Assembly (NCBI RefSeq): GCF_018127925.1
Contig: NZ_CP072348.1
Location: forward strand, 69,501-133,500
Direction: 5' to 3'
Source of the DNA: Prevotella melaninogenica
GTDB taxonomy: Bacteria > Bacteroidota > Bacteroidia > Bacteroidales > Bacteroidaceae
DNA: 64,000 bases
Position 1 is the first letter of the stretch, and every line of letters starts with the position of its first letter. The translations under genes and the position numbers were made by a program. Shown here piece after piece: positions 26,818-34,376 of the stretch. Under the pieces are notes generated by a model that was not told the DNA's origin, did not search any database, and was given only the letters and a program-made list of their open reading frames with translations.

Positions 26818-26825
26818 CAAAGGTA
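26818..26825 (-). promoter_or_regulatory. Promoter -7 box of the Cys-rich protein
   Basis: TACCTTTG on the minus strand, about 40 bases before the ATG at 26778. Confidence 0.7.
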
Positions 26826-26911
26826 CAATTTTTCTTTTAGTTTCCCATCGTATGAGTGCTTCTTTTCGATGTATTCAAGTTTTGGGCAAGTGAATAGTCT
26901 TGTATCAACCC

Positions 26912-27109
26912 CTGCCGAATGCATATTGCATCTCTGTTGAATACGTATCTAACTGCTGGCGAACACGCATTCCCTTGCCGACAGATGCGGTGAGCGTTGC
27001 TGGCAGATGCGTATCTAGCGTCGGTGCAATACGTATCTACAGGCAGCTAGATACGCATTCGCCAGCACGTAGATACGGTGGGCGCAGTGACAGAATATGT
27101 ATTTGGCAG
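26912..27109. repeat. 22-bp array C, nine units
   Basis: Units start every 22 bp from 26912 to 27088. The shared core is GAATACGTATCT-like at the same position in each unit (for example AATACGTATCTA at 26940 and 27028, AGATACGCATTC at 27049). GC content is far above the flanking DNA. The region 26826-27835 has no credible gene; it also holds arrays D and I and a MITE. Confidence 0.88.
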
Positions 27110-27284
27110 CGAGCTTTCACTGGGCAACACCTCATGTTATAAGAAAAAAATGTTCGCAAACTTTTTATGACTGTCTTAGTAGAAACAATAGACTGACTGA
27201 TAAAATGGTTTTTACACGCACAAGAAGTACGATTGTATTGCATGGAATGTACCTTTGCCAAAGGGGCATTTGAGCTGGGATATA

Positions 27285-27416
27285 GTTCGCCAGAAATGCG
27301 GATGCTGTTTGCGTGAAATTTCTAACCTGTTTGCAATAAATTTATATATGGTTAGGAATTTACGGGGAACAGGTTAGAAATAAATTTATAACAAATAAAA
27401 ATTTTCCGCTAACCGT
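27285..27416. repeat. 22-bp array D, six units
   Basis: Units at 27285, 27307, 27329, 27351, 27373 and 27395 begin GTTCGCC, GTTTGCG, GTTTGCA, GTTAGGA, GTTAGAA and a degenerate ATAAAAA; the second half is TAAATTTATA-like. Sequence differs from array C, 175 bp away, but the period is the same. Confidence 0.8.
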
Positions 27417-27467
27417 ATAGGCTTGGAACTTTGACCTTTGAACTTTAAAAGTAAGTAATATTCCTGC

Positions 27468-27511
27468 ATTTGACGAAATGTACTTCCGTGCCCCACAATA
27501 TATACTTTTGT
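27468..27511 (-). repeat. 22-bp array I, two units, related to array G
   Basis: On the minus strand two 22-bp units read ACAAAAGTATATATTGTGG... and ACGGAAGTACATTTCGTCA..., nearly the same as the units of array G 29 kb away (ACGAAAGTACATATTGTGG..., ACAAAAGTACATTTCGTGG...). Confidence 0.8.
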
Positions 27512-27567
27512 CACTTCTAATCCTAGAGCTCTTCTTTAAGAATTCAATTCTTATATTATATAAATTT

Positions 27568-27821
27568 GGGTCTTCCGGAATTTGGAGTGATGGTTTTATG
27601 TTTTTCAGGTTTCTTGATGATAAATAAGTATTGTAAACTCTTAAATATAAGCTCTTTGTAGTGTGGATGTCCCATGTTAGCTAAGTATAGATTTTGTAGT
27701 CTTTATTTTAGCACTTTACATTCTTTAGTATTCAGTAAATAAAGGGATGTAAAAGAATAGAACTCCAAAAAGGTATTGATAATTAGATATTAACGATATC
27801 ACTCCAAATCCCGGAAGAACC
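27568..27821. mobile_element. 254-bp MITE with 8-bp target duplication
   Basis: Terminal inverted repeats of 24 bp: gggtcttccggaatttggag... at 27568-27591 and its complement ending ...cccggaagaacc at 27798-27821, matching at 22 of 24 positions. The element is flanked by the identical octamer ATAAATTT at 27560-27567 and 27822-27829. No ORF inside. Ends beginning GG(G/T)TCTTCC with 8-bp duplication suggest mobilisation by an ISL3-like transposase; that family assignment is from memory. Confidence 0.9.
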
Positions 27822-27835
27822 ATAAATTTTTGTAT

Positions 27836-27843
27836 TATCTTTG
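27836..27843 (+). promoter_or_regulatory. Promoter -7 box of the CPBP gene
   Basis: TATCTTTG, immediately after the MITE target duplication; the leader would be about 110 bases. The upstream promoter region is therefore MITE-derived. Confidence 0.6.
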
Positions 27844-27956
27844 CACCTATTATCTCGTATTATAAGTCATTGCAGGTGAAATAAAAGGATTGTAGCAATT
27901 ACAGCGGTCTCAGGCAGATTGTCAGGATTATTACATATATATAAAAATAAAACAGC

Positions 27957-28787
27957 ATGAAAGAAAACATCGTCATCAAGTATCGCCATACGGTACTTTT
28001 CTATCTCTTGGCAACCCTTATCCCATGGATATTTTGGTTTGCTGCCAGTTATGTAAGTCATCATGTAGTTTATTCGGAAAGCACATGGGTAGCGCCATTG
28101 TTGGGATTGGCAGGACTTTTCTTCCCAATGTTTCTGACCATTATTTTGGTTTTTCAGCGTCAGGAACTGTGGAAAGACTTTCTTGGAAGATTCCTAAACT
28201 TGTCTTCCGATAAGTGGCAATATTATCTCACAGCCTGCCTACTGATGCCAGCAAGTATCTTGTGTGCTATGGCAGTTTCTCTGTTGTTCGGTTACAGTCC
28301 ATCGCAATTCATTATTACAGGTCATTACACCTTCACTTCGGGTGTCTTCCCTGTATGGTTCCTCCTTATACTTGCACCTACGCTTGAGGAACTTGCATGG
28401 CATGGTTATGGAACAGACAGTCTCCGTTCTCGAATGAGTCTCTTCAAAACATCTATGCTGTTTGCAGCTTATTGGGCAGTTTGGCATTTTCCCCTTGCAG
28501 GTATTAAGGGTTATTATCACGCTAATGTGGTGAGTGAGGGCTGGCTTTATTGTCTGAACTTCATCGTTAGTATTTTCCCTTTTGTTATCTTGATGAATTG
28601 GCTTTATTATAAAACCAACCGAAATATTCTCGTAGCTATTATCTTTCACATTACGGCAGGTTATTTCAATGAAATATTTGCAACTCACCCTGATAGCAAG
28701 TGTATACAGACGGTATTACTGCTTATAGTGTCTGTTATCATTGTGGTTAAAGAGCGTCGACTTTTCTTTAACCGAGCGTTGGAGTAG
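27957..28787 (+). CDS. CPBP family intramembrane metalloprotease
   Basis: A 276-aa polytopic protein with about eight hydrophobic segments. The Rce1/CPBP (Abi) motifs are present: EELAWHGYGTD in place of EExxxR, followed by AVWHFPLAGIKGYYH (motif 2, metal-binding His) and IIFHITAGYFNE (motif 3). The conserved EE and both His are kept, while the arginine of motif 1 is replaced, so activity is probable but not certain. Such proteins process prenylated or peptide substrates in the membrane; in bacteria they are often linked to bacteriocin immunity. Monocistronic, with terminator 28851-28886. Confidence 0.85.
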   Translation: MKENIVIKYRHTVLFYLLATLIPWIFWFAASYVSHHVVYSESTWVAPLLGLAGLFFPMFLTIILVFQRQELWKDFLGRFLNLSSDKWQYYLTACLLMPASILCAMAVSLLFGYSPSQFIITGHYTFTSGVFPVWFLLILAPTLEELAWHGYGTDSLRSRMSLFKTSMLFAAYWAVWHFPLAGIKGYYHANVVSEGWLYCLNFIVSIFPFVILMNWLYYKTNRNILVAIIFHITAGYFNEIFATHPDSKCIQTVLLLIVSVIIVVKERRLFFNRALE

Positions 28788-28850
28788 AGTGTACTCACCA
28801 TTTAAATCTTAGTTCCAAGAAAAATACGATTATTTAGGTATTAACTGCAC

Positions 28851-28886
28851 ACTGGCTGACGCTCGCAGAGGGTCAGCCAGTTTTTA
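28851..28886 (+). terminator. Terminator of the CPBP gene
   Basis: actggctgac (28851-28860) pairs with gtcagccagt (28872-28881), followed by TTTTA. Confidence 0.85.
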
Positions 28887-28954
28887 TATTGTTCAACCTG
28901 TATAATACTTGATGTAATCGTGAAAAAACTTATATACTCTTTTCTATAAATTTC

Positions 28955-29004
28955 TTATCTACTACACTAAGTTTGAAAAAGATTCACTATCATTTCTAAC
29001 ATTT
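28955..29004. repeat. Dispersed repeat, copy 1
   Basis: ATCTACTACACTAAGTTT followed by ...CTATCATTTCTAACATTT. The first part recurs exactly at 31565, where the related GCTGTCATTTTTAACG follows. It lies just upstream of the PD-(D/E)XK gene. Confidence 0.6.
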
Positions 29005-29119
29005 AGCATTGTAGTTTACCTCACAGAGAAAAAAATATCAAATTTTCATGTTATATGATGTTTTTTTACTACTTTTACAGAATTAACAATGAGCAAAAGA
29101 TTTACTGATTATAAGTATT

Positions 29120-30211
29120 ATGGAGATAAAGACATATAAAGATTTATTATGTCAGTTTGAACAGTTGCCTAAACAAGACATACGCCCCACCTTCATGGAT
29201 ATTTGCAAATATCCTGGTAGTAGGTTTGAAGAGGTATGTAGTAGAATCTTGCAGTTTTATCTTAATCCTTTTGCAGGGCATGGATTGCATGATTTGTGGC
29301 TATTGGCATTGTGGCGTGCCTCAGGGCAAGGTGAGACGTTGCCGTTCTACAACAAAGTAGAATGTGTTACGGAAGAGTATGCAGGAGATAAGAGAATTGA
29401 CATTATTGTAAAATCGGAGGAGTTTATCATTGCGATAGAAAATAAGACAACAGCTGACTTATATAATCCATTGGATATATACGCCAATCACATTCGTAAG
29501 AATTATTCAGAAAAAAAACAAAAAATATTGGTAGTCTTGTCAGTCTTTCCTCTATTAGATTCCAAAAGTAAGAGTTGGATGACTCAAAATGGTTTTCGTC
29601 CGATTCTTTATAAAGATCTGTTTGCAGAAGTCAATAAAGAATTAGGTAATTATATGATGTCCTGCGACCAGAAATATTTTACTTATATGCTTGATTTTAT
29701 GAAAACAATTGATAATATGAACAACGCAAATAATAAAAGAGAATTTGAGTTTTTTATGCAGAATAAAGAAAGTATCGAGGGGCTTATTAATCGCTACAAT
29801 GAATTCCAAGAAGGTATTCGCTCACAACAGGTGGAACAAATAGCTTCTCTTAAGGAGAGAGTAGAAGAAAGGACCAAGGTAGATTGGTGGGTATGGAAAG
29901 GATGGGACCTTGGTGTTTCCTTTCATGACAAAGCCAATCGTATAGGTATTGAGTCAAGTTTTGAAGCTACGGAAAAAGGATGTTGTGGAAAGTTTCATAT
30001 TTATATAACGACGTGGAATAAAGCATACTGGTATCCATATAAGGATAATGTTCTTAAGTCATTTCCAAACTATATAAAATTAGATGAGAATTGTGGAAAT
30101 CGAACTTATCTGCATCTTCCTATTATAGATGGTGATAAAACCGATGAGATAGTTAATGCACTTGTTGAGGTCTATGACAAATTGAAAGTAATAACAGATA
30201 AAATTCAATGA
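29120..30211 (+). CDS. PD-(D/E)XK nuclease superfamily protein
   Basis: A 363-aa protein whose N-terminal half carries a PD-(D/E)XK core: FEEVCSRILQFYLNP (helix 1 with Glu), KRIDIIVKSEEFIIAIENKT (Asp, then Glu-x-Lys catalytic residues, about 90-113) and a following helix-strand KILVVLSVFPL. This resembles the PDDEXK_4 family. The C-terminal half (about 245-363) contains WWVWKGWDLGVSFHDKANRIGIESSFEATEKG and is probably a separate beta-rich domain of unknown role. Low GC and the setting beside dispersed repeats suggest accessory origin; a defence or repair role is inferred. Confidence 0.78.
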   Translation: MEIKTYKDLLCQFEQLPKQDIRPTFMDICKYPGSRFEEVCSRILQFYLNPFAGHGLHDLWLLALWRASGQGETLPFYNKVECVTEEYAGDKRIDIIVKSEEFIIAIENKTTADLYNPLDIYANHIRKNYSEKKQKILVVLSVFPLLDSKSKSWMTQNGFRPILYKDLFAEVNKELGNYMMSCDQKYFTYMLDFMKTIDNMNNANNKREFEFFMQNKESIEGLINRYNEFQEGIRSQQVEQIASLKERVEERTKVDWWVWKGWDLGVSFHDKANRIGIESSFEATEKGCCGKFHIYITTWNKAYWYPYKDNVLKSFPNYIKLDENCGNRTYLHLPIIDGDKTDEIVNALVEVYDKLKVITDKIQ

Positions 30212-30326
30212 TGGTTCTTTTAAAGTGGATAAATATTGATTGGGAGTAGAAACATGCTCTTGTCTTTTATCCATAAACTGAACCTTGTATGATGTTGAAG
30301 AGAGTCATTCTCAAAATTATGTGTTG

Positions 30327-30764
30327 ATGAAAGAATCTATATTTGTCTTTTTAATAACTATGGTCTTTGTAGCATGCTCTTCACGAAGTAAATCAGAGGA
30401 TGCTGCTAATCCTATCAGTTCAGAACAAACAGGCTTTGAAGAAGATGATTTTTCTGGAGAAGATTCTTATTCCTCAATTGAGTCTGGGTATTCTGATGAC
30501 ATTGTTGATGAGGATTCTTATGAAGATGAAATTGAAGACGGGACCTATTCTGCTACGGTAGATTATTATAATCCTCATACGTGTTATAGTGCAACATATA
30601 CATTGGATGTTGAGGTTGAGAATGGTGTGGTTGTTCAGATTAATTTTCCTAATGATGGCTATCTTGATGATGACCATATTACACCAAAAGCGTTAGACGC
30701 TAATGGGGAATGTATTGTTGATGGCGAAGAAGGAAAAACATACACTATACATATAGACTTATAG
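30327..30764 (+). CDS. Acidic lipoprotein, 145 aa
   Basis: Start chosen at ATG 30327 (MKESIFVFLITMVFVAC, lipobox VFVAC); the frame is open further upstream to 30285 but that part has no signal character. After the Cys comes a very acidic, Ser-rich linker (EEDDFSGEDS...DEDSYEDEIEDG, about 30-65), then a short beta domain GTYSATVDYYNPHTCYSATYTLDVEVENGVVVQINFPNDG resembling small FMN-binding-like or PepSY-like surface domains. No family can be named. It lies between the PD-(D/E)XK and DUF6155-type genes in the same direction. Confidence 0.65.
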   Translation: MKESIFVFLITMVFVACSSRSKSEDAANPISSEQTGFEEDDFSGEDSYSSIESGYSDDIVDEDSYEDEIEDGTYSATVDYYNPHTCYSATYTLDVEVENGVVVQINFPNDGYLDDDHITPKALDANGECIVDGEEGKTYTIHIDL

Positions 30765-30856
30765 TTGTTTTTAAGTGATACTTATTGTGCATGCTTATCT
30801 TTTCAAAAGCCTTCTTGTAGCCATTGGGATTCATATTAAAATTAATATATAGCGTT

Positions 30857-31387
30857 ATGGGAAAAGTCCAATTAAGGAATAAGCTGAAATTATTGCCAAA
30901 AGAAAATGTTATTAAACTTATGATGGAGATTTATGACAATTGTAAAGAGGCAAGACCATATTTAGATCATTATGTTGAGCTGGATAGTATAGATGAGTGT
31001 GATCGATTTAAGCAAATTATTCGTAAAGAGTTCTTTCCAGTATGTGGGTTCTCAGAAAAGCCATCATTCGCTGCTTGCCGGAAAGCTATCTCTGATTTTA
31101 GGAAGATGAAGCCCGACCCTTACTTTCTGGCTGATCTCATGCTGTATTATATTAAGAATGGCTGTGAATACACTATGACTTATGGTGATATGTGGGAACA
31201 ATATTACATAACGCTCGAGGGTAATTTTAAAAAAGCGATGGAGCATATAAGCAAGTATAAGCTCCTCCCTCTCTTTTATGCACGTATTGAACAGATGCTT
31301 AATGCTACTGACTGTGGTTGGGGATTCTATGATACACTATGGAAGACTTGTCTTGAGCACAAAAATAATTATTTTAATATGACATAA
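30857..31387 (+). CDS. DUF6155-like protein
   Basis: A 176-aa helical protein. The start at 30857 (MGKVQLRNKLKLLPKENVIKLMMEIYD) is preferred over the ORF start at 30824, because the family opening is K..L..lpke.l...i.elyd. Further features: GFSEKPSFAACRKAISDFRKMKPDPYFLADLMLYYIKNGCEYTMTYGD, with a conserved-looking Tyr/Asp-rich middle. I associate it with DUF6155, function unknown. No signal peptide or membrane segment. Upstream gap to the lipoprotein is 92 bases. Confidence 0.68.
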   Translation: MGKVQLRNKLKLLPKENVIKLMMEIYDNCKEARPYLDHYVELDSIDECDRFKQIIRKEFFPVCGFSEKPSFAACRKAISDFRKMKPDPYFLADLMLYYIKNGCEYTMTYGDMWEQYYITLEGNFKKAMEHISKYKLLPLFYARIEQMLNATDCGWGFYDTLWKTCLEHKNNYFNMT

Positions 31388-31564
31388 TGCTATAATTAGG
31401 TAGTTATACTATCAGCTTCATATAAAAAATATTTTCTCCATCTCCCCTTTTTATACCATTTTCCTATTGCCAGGAAAATGGTTAATCTTGATGTTTTATA
31501 GTTCTTTAATTGACTGAGTGCTTACAGACATATAAGGAGAGTAGTATCTCTGTAGCATTATTCT

Positions 31565-31617
31565 ATCTACTACACTAAGTTTAAAAACTGTTTGCTGTCA
31601 TTTTTAACGTTTTCCGC
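31565..31617. repeat. Dispersed repeat, copy 2 (left side of VapE segment)
   Basis: ATCTACTACACTAAGTTT (31565-31582) followed by GCTGTCATTTTTAACG (31594-31609), the inverted counterpart of the TGTTAAAAGTGACAGC at 34212-34227. The stretch 31388-31824 otherwise contains only the promoter at 31722. Confidence 0.6.
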
Positions 31618-31721
31618 AGGTGGTTGTTTGTCAGTGTGTTAGAATGGGTAAAAGGCTGATAGGAGTGACAGCAAAATAAAAATAATCCGTGAAAAACTTG
31701 ACAAGGGGTATCTCTGTGTTG

Positions 31722-31729
31722 TATCTTTG
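31722..31729 (+). promoter_or_regulatory. Promoter -7 box of the DUF6078-like gene
   Basis: TATCTTTG, 95 bases before the ATG at 31825. Confidence 0.6.
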
Positions 31730-31824
31730 CAAGCAGATATTAGGAAGAGCAACGGCACGCAAGGTGTGAATTTCTACAAACTAACAGCATCTTCCTTTTG
31801 TTTTATTCTTAAATCATTCTATTT

Positions 31825-32250
31825 ATGTGTACAGATTTTTCTAACATGCCCAAAGACTGGGCAGTGTGCTTTACGCACGATTGTATTCTCAAGGAACAGT
31901 GCTTGCGCTATTATGCGGGTAAGACGCTCTCTGTTAGCCATCACTCGGCATTGACCGTTCTTTCCTCTGTTCGTTCTGACAATAGCTGTAAGGAGTTTCG
32001 CACTATGAAGAAAGAACGACTGGCGTGGGGATTCTCGCATCTTTTTGATGATGTGAAGTACTGTGACTACCGCTCTCTGCGCCGTGCTATGGAGGAGCAT
32101 TTCGGAAGTCGCTTTGTCTATTATCGTTACCATCGGGGAATTAATAAGCTGAGCGAGGAAGAGCAGCAATGGATTAATGACCTTTTCCAACGTTATGGCT
32201 ATGCTACTCCACGTGTTTATGACAATTACCAAACGAGCTGGGAGTATTAG
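31825..32250 (+). CDS. DUF6078-like protein
   Basis: A 141-aa soluble protein. The N-terminus has a Cys cluster WAVCFTHDCILKEQCLRYYAG (positions about 13-33), suggestive of a small metal-binding site; the rest is basic and helical, with LAWGFSHLFDDVKYCDYRSLRRAMEEHFGSRFVYYRYHRGINKLSEEEQQWI. The overall layout is that of the Bacteroidales family DUF6078 (recalled). A truncated relative lies at 26003. It has its own promoter and precedes a VapE-like gene; in other Prevotella such genes often accompany mobile DNA, but here this is only inferred from the flanking repeats. Confidence 0.68.
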   Translation: MCTDFSNMPKDWAVCFTHDCILKEQCLRYYAGKTLSVSHHSALTVLSSVRSDNSCKEFRTMKKERLAWGFSHLFDDVKYCDYRSLRRAMEEHFGSRFVYYRYHRGINKLSEEEQQWINDLFQRYGYATPRVYDNYQTSWEY

Positions 32251-32372
32251 GAGTTAAGGAGTGAAAGGGAGTGAGAGGAGTTAAGACATTAGCGTGTTTG
32301 GAAGAGTAGGGAGGTTCTTCTTGGGGTAAAGGAATTGGGTTAGTTGACTGTTAGTGTTGTCTTGTTTCTTTG

Positions 32373-32438
32373 GTGTTAATGCCCCGCACATCACGTGTTA
32401 ATGCTCCCCACGAGTGGTGCTGGTAGACAGGATAAGAA
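32373..32438. repeat. 22-bp array E, two clear units
   Basis: Units at 32373 and 32395 begin GTGTTAATGC; a third, degenerate unit begins GTGCTGG at 32417. Confidence 0.6.
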
Positions 32439-32524
32439 AAGACATAGTAACAGATTAACTTATTCGTATGTCTCAGTAGCCATAATGACATAAGGGCAGA
32501 TATTAAAAAGACATAATAAAAGAC

Positions 32525-32587
32525 TAACCTTTTCACTCTTTCTCCTTTCTTACAAGTAACTTGTTTACTCGTCTACTTGTCAACTTG
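32525..32587. repeat. 63-bp direct repeat, left copy
   Basis: Nearly the same as 32801-32863, 276 bp away; the sequence opens TAACCTTTTCACTCTTTCTC. The intervening DNA is rich in variants of CTCTGTG and has no ORF. Confidence 0.75.
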
Positions 32588-32800
32588 TCCACTCTCTCAC
32601 AGAGCGCACGGAGTCCACAGAGAATTAATGTGAAGACTGAATAGCAAAAGTCTGGATAGTAGAAAGACATAATAACAGTTTAATTGTTCTGCTTTTTCCC
32701 TTGTCTTGTGTCTCTGTGCTCTCCTTAAAACCTTTAGGTTTCTTTATGGGGTTCTCCGTTTCTCCGTGCTCTCTGTGTTCTCTGTGTGAGAACTACGGCT

Positions 32801-32863
32801 TAACCTTTTCACTCTTTCTCCTTTCTCACAAGCAACTTGTTTACTTGTTAACTCGTCAACTTT
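32801..32863. repeat. 63-bp direct repeat, right copy
   Basis: Right copy, ending 13 bases before the VapE-like ATG. It may carry the translation start region of that gene. Gap 32251-32876 holds array E and this repeat pair and nothing else recognised. Confidence 0.75.
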
Positions 32864-32876
32864 AAAACCATTATCT

Positions 32877-34094
32877 ATGAAGTATAAGAATCTTAAGAAC
32901 ATTAAAGCTGAAAATCAGCGAAAACGACAGTCGGATAGACTTAAAAATGATATTACTCGTCGTCTGCTCGACTATCTTGAACGGAAGTATGAAATGCGGT
33001 ATAACACCGCCTTGGGCTGTACGGAAATCCGAAAGGTAGGGAGTAACGAACCTTTTGTGCCAGCGGATGAACGTATGCGCAATACTATCGCCATCAAGGC
33101 ACGTCTTGATGGTATTGATGTGTGGGACAAAGACATCCGAAGATATACGGAGTCGGACTTTGTCAAGGTTTTTAATCCTGTGGACGACTTCCTTAATAGT
33201 CTGCGAGGGAGATGGGACGGAAAGGACCATATCAAAGATTTGGCTGACTGTGTACCTAATGACAATGCACGGTGGACAGACTGGTTTCACACGTGGTTTC
33301 TTGCGATGGTGGCACAATGGATGGGCTTAGATACAGCACATGGCAACAGTGTGGCATCGCTACTCATCTCACGACAGGGCTATCGGAAGTCTACCTTCTG
33401 TAAACGTTTGCTGCCTGAAGCGTTACAGTGGGGCTATAATGACAACCTTGTCATCAGTGAGAAACAGAATACGCTGAGGGCAATGACACAGTCGCTGCTG
33501 ATAAATATTGATGAGTTTAATGCCTTGTCGGCTAAGATGCAAGACGGTTTTTTGAAGAATGTCATGCAGCTTGCAAGCATCAAACTCCGTCAGCCTTATC
33601 GTCAGCAGCAGCTTACGTTGCCACGTGTTGCCTCTTTCATTGCTACGGCAAACGTCTCGGATGTCTTTAGCGATCCCAGTGGCTGCCGTCGTTTTATAGC
33701 AGTTACGCTGACTGCTCCTATTCGCTTGCCCGACCACATAGACTATGAGCAACTCTATGCGCAGGCGGTTGCCGAACTTGAGGCTGGTAGACGATACTGG
33801 TTTGATGAGGCTGACACCCAAGAGATTATGGCAAACAACTTGCAGTATCAGCAGCGCACTCCTGCCGAAGCCCTCTTTTTGGATTGTTTCTCTATCCCAA
33901 AGGACTTGACCAAGGGTGTCTACATGACTGCCGCCTCTATCTTCAGCCTACTTCGTCAGCGGTATGGCAGTCAACTGAACCTGACAAGCCTTTCCCATTT
34001 CGGCCGTGTTCTTGCCAACATCCCGAACCTCCACAGTAAACATTCTTCGCATGGCACAGAGTATTTGGTGGCAGTACGTAGCAGTCTTGGTTAG
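32877..34094 (+). CDS. VapE/VirE-family ATPase with DUF3874-like tail
   Basis: A 405-aa primase-helicase-type ATPase seen in prophages and plasmids. The N-terminal part (about 1-100) is DNA-binding-like and basic; the VirE/VapE core (about 100-320) starts NPVDDFLNSLRGRWDGKDHI and has a Walker A of unusual form, SRQGYRKSTF, in which the middle G-x-G-K is partly replaced (K-S-T kept). LLINIDEFNAL is the Walker B strand and FIATANVSDVFSDPSGCRRFIAV is sensor 1 with an arginine pair. The C-terminal winged-helix-like part resembles DUF3874. It may drive replication or satellite mobilisation; no integrase lies nearby. Confidence 0.82.
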   Translation: MKYKNLKNIKAENQRKRQSDRLKNDITRRLLDYLERKYEMRYNTALGCTEIRKVGSNEPFVPADERMRNTIAIKARLDGIDVWDKDIRRYTESDFVKVFNPVDDFLNSLRGRWDGKDHIKDLADCVPNDNARWTDWFHTWFLAMVAQWMGLDTAHGNSVASLLISRQGYRKSTFCKRLLPEALQWGYNDNLVISEKQNTLRAMTQSLLINIDEFNALSAKMQDGFLKNVMQLASIKLRQPYRQQQLTLPRVASFIATANVSDVFSDPSGCRRFIAVTLTAPIRLPDHIDYEQLYAQAVAELEAGRRYWFDEADTQEIMANNLQYQQRTPAEALFLDCFSIPKDLTKGVYMTAASIFSLLRQRYGSQLNLTSLSHFGRVLANIPNLHSKHSSHGTEYLVAVRSSLG

Positions 34095-34203
34095 TCTGCC
34101 TCTCCCATCTTAAATCCTTAGTTATTGTCCGAATAAACTTTCAAAGTTGCTGTCACTGCTGTCACACGAACATACTCTGTAAACCACTTATAATCTGTTG
34201 TTT

Positions 34204-34230
34204 GCGTGAAGTGTTAAAAGTGACAGCAAC
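34204..34230. repeat. Dispersed repeat, copy 3 (right side of VapE segment)
   Basis: GCGTGAAGTGTTAAAAGTG followed by ACAGCAAC. A close direct copy lies at 62884 and an inverted relative at 31594-31617. Confidence 0.6.
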
Positions 34231-34327
34231 TTGAAATAAAACTATATTAGGTCTGTTGATTTCTAAAACATAAATCGTATTCTTTATAAAAAAGCCTCAT
34301 TCTTATTCTTTATATAGATTTTTTTGC

Positions 34328-34335
34328 TACCTTTG
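34328..34335 (+). promoter_or_regulatory. Promoter -7 box of the Fic gene
   Basis: TACCTTTG. Transcription would begin near 34342. Confidence 0.6.
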
Positions 34336-34376
34336 TAAGACACTATCTTATAGGCGTAGTGACTAAGAACCTGCTT

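Noticed and set aside
27250-27257. TACCTTTG promoter-like box in the gap between arrays C and D
   Set aside because: No gene or clear RNA follows within 600 bases; kept only as a comment, since the motif occurs by chance.
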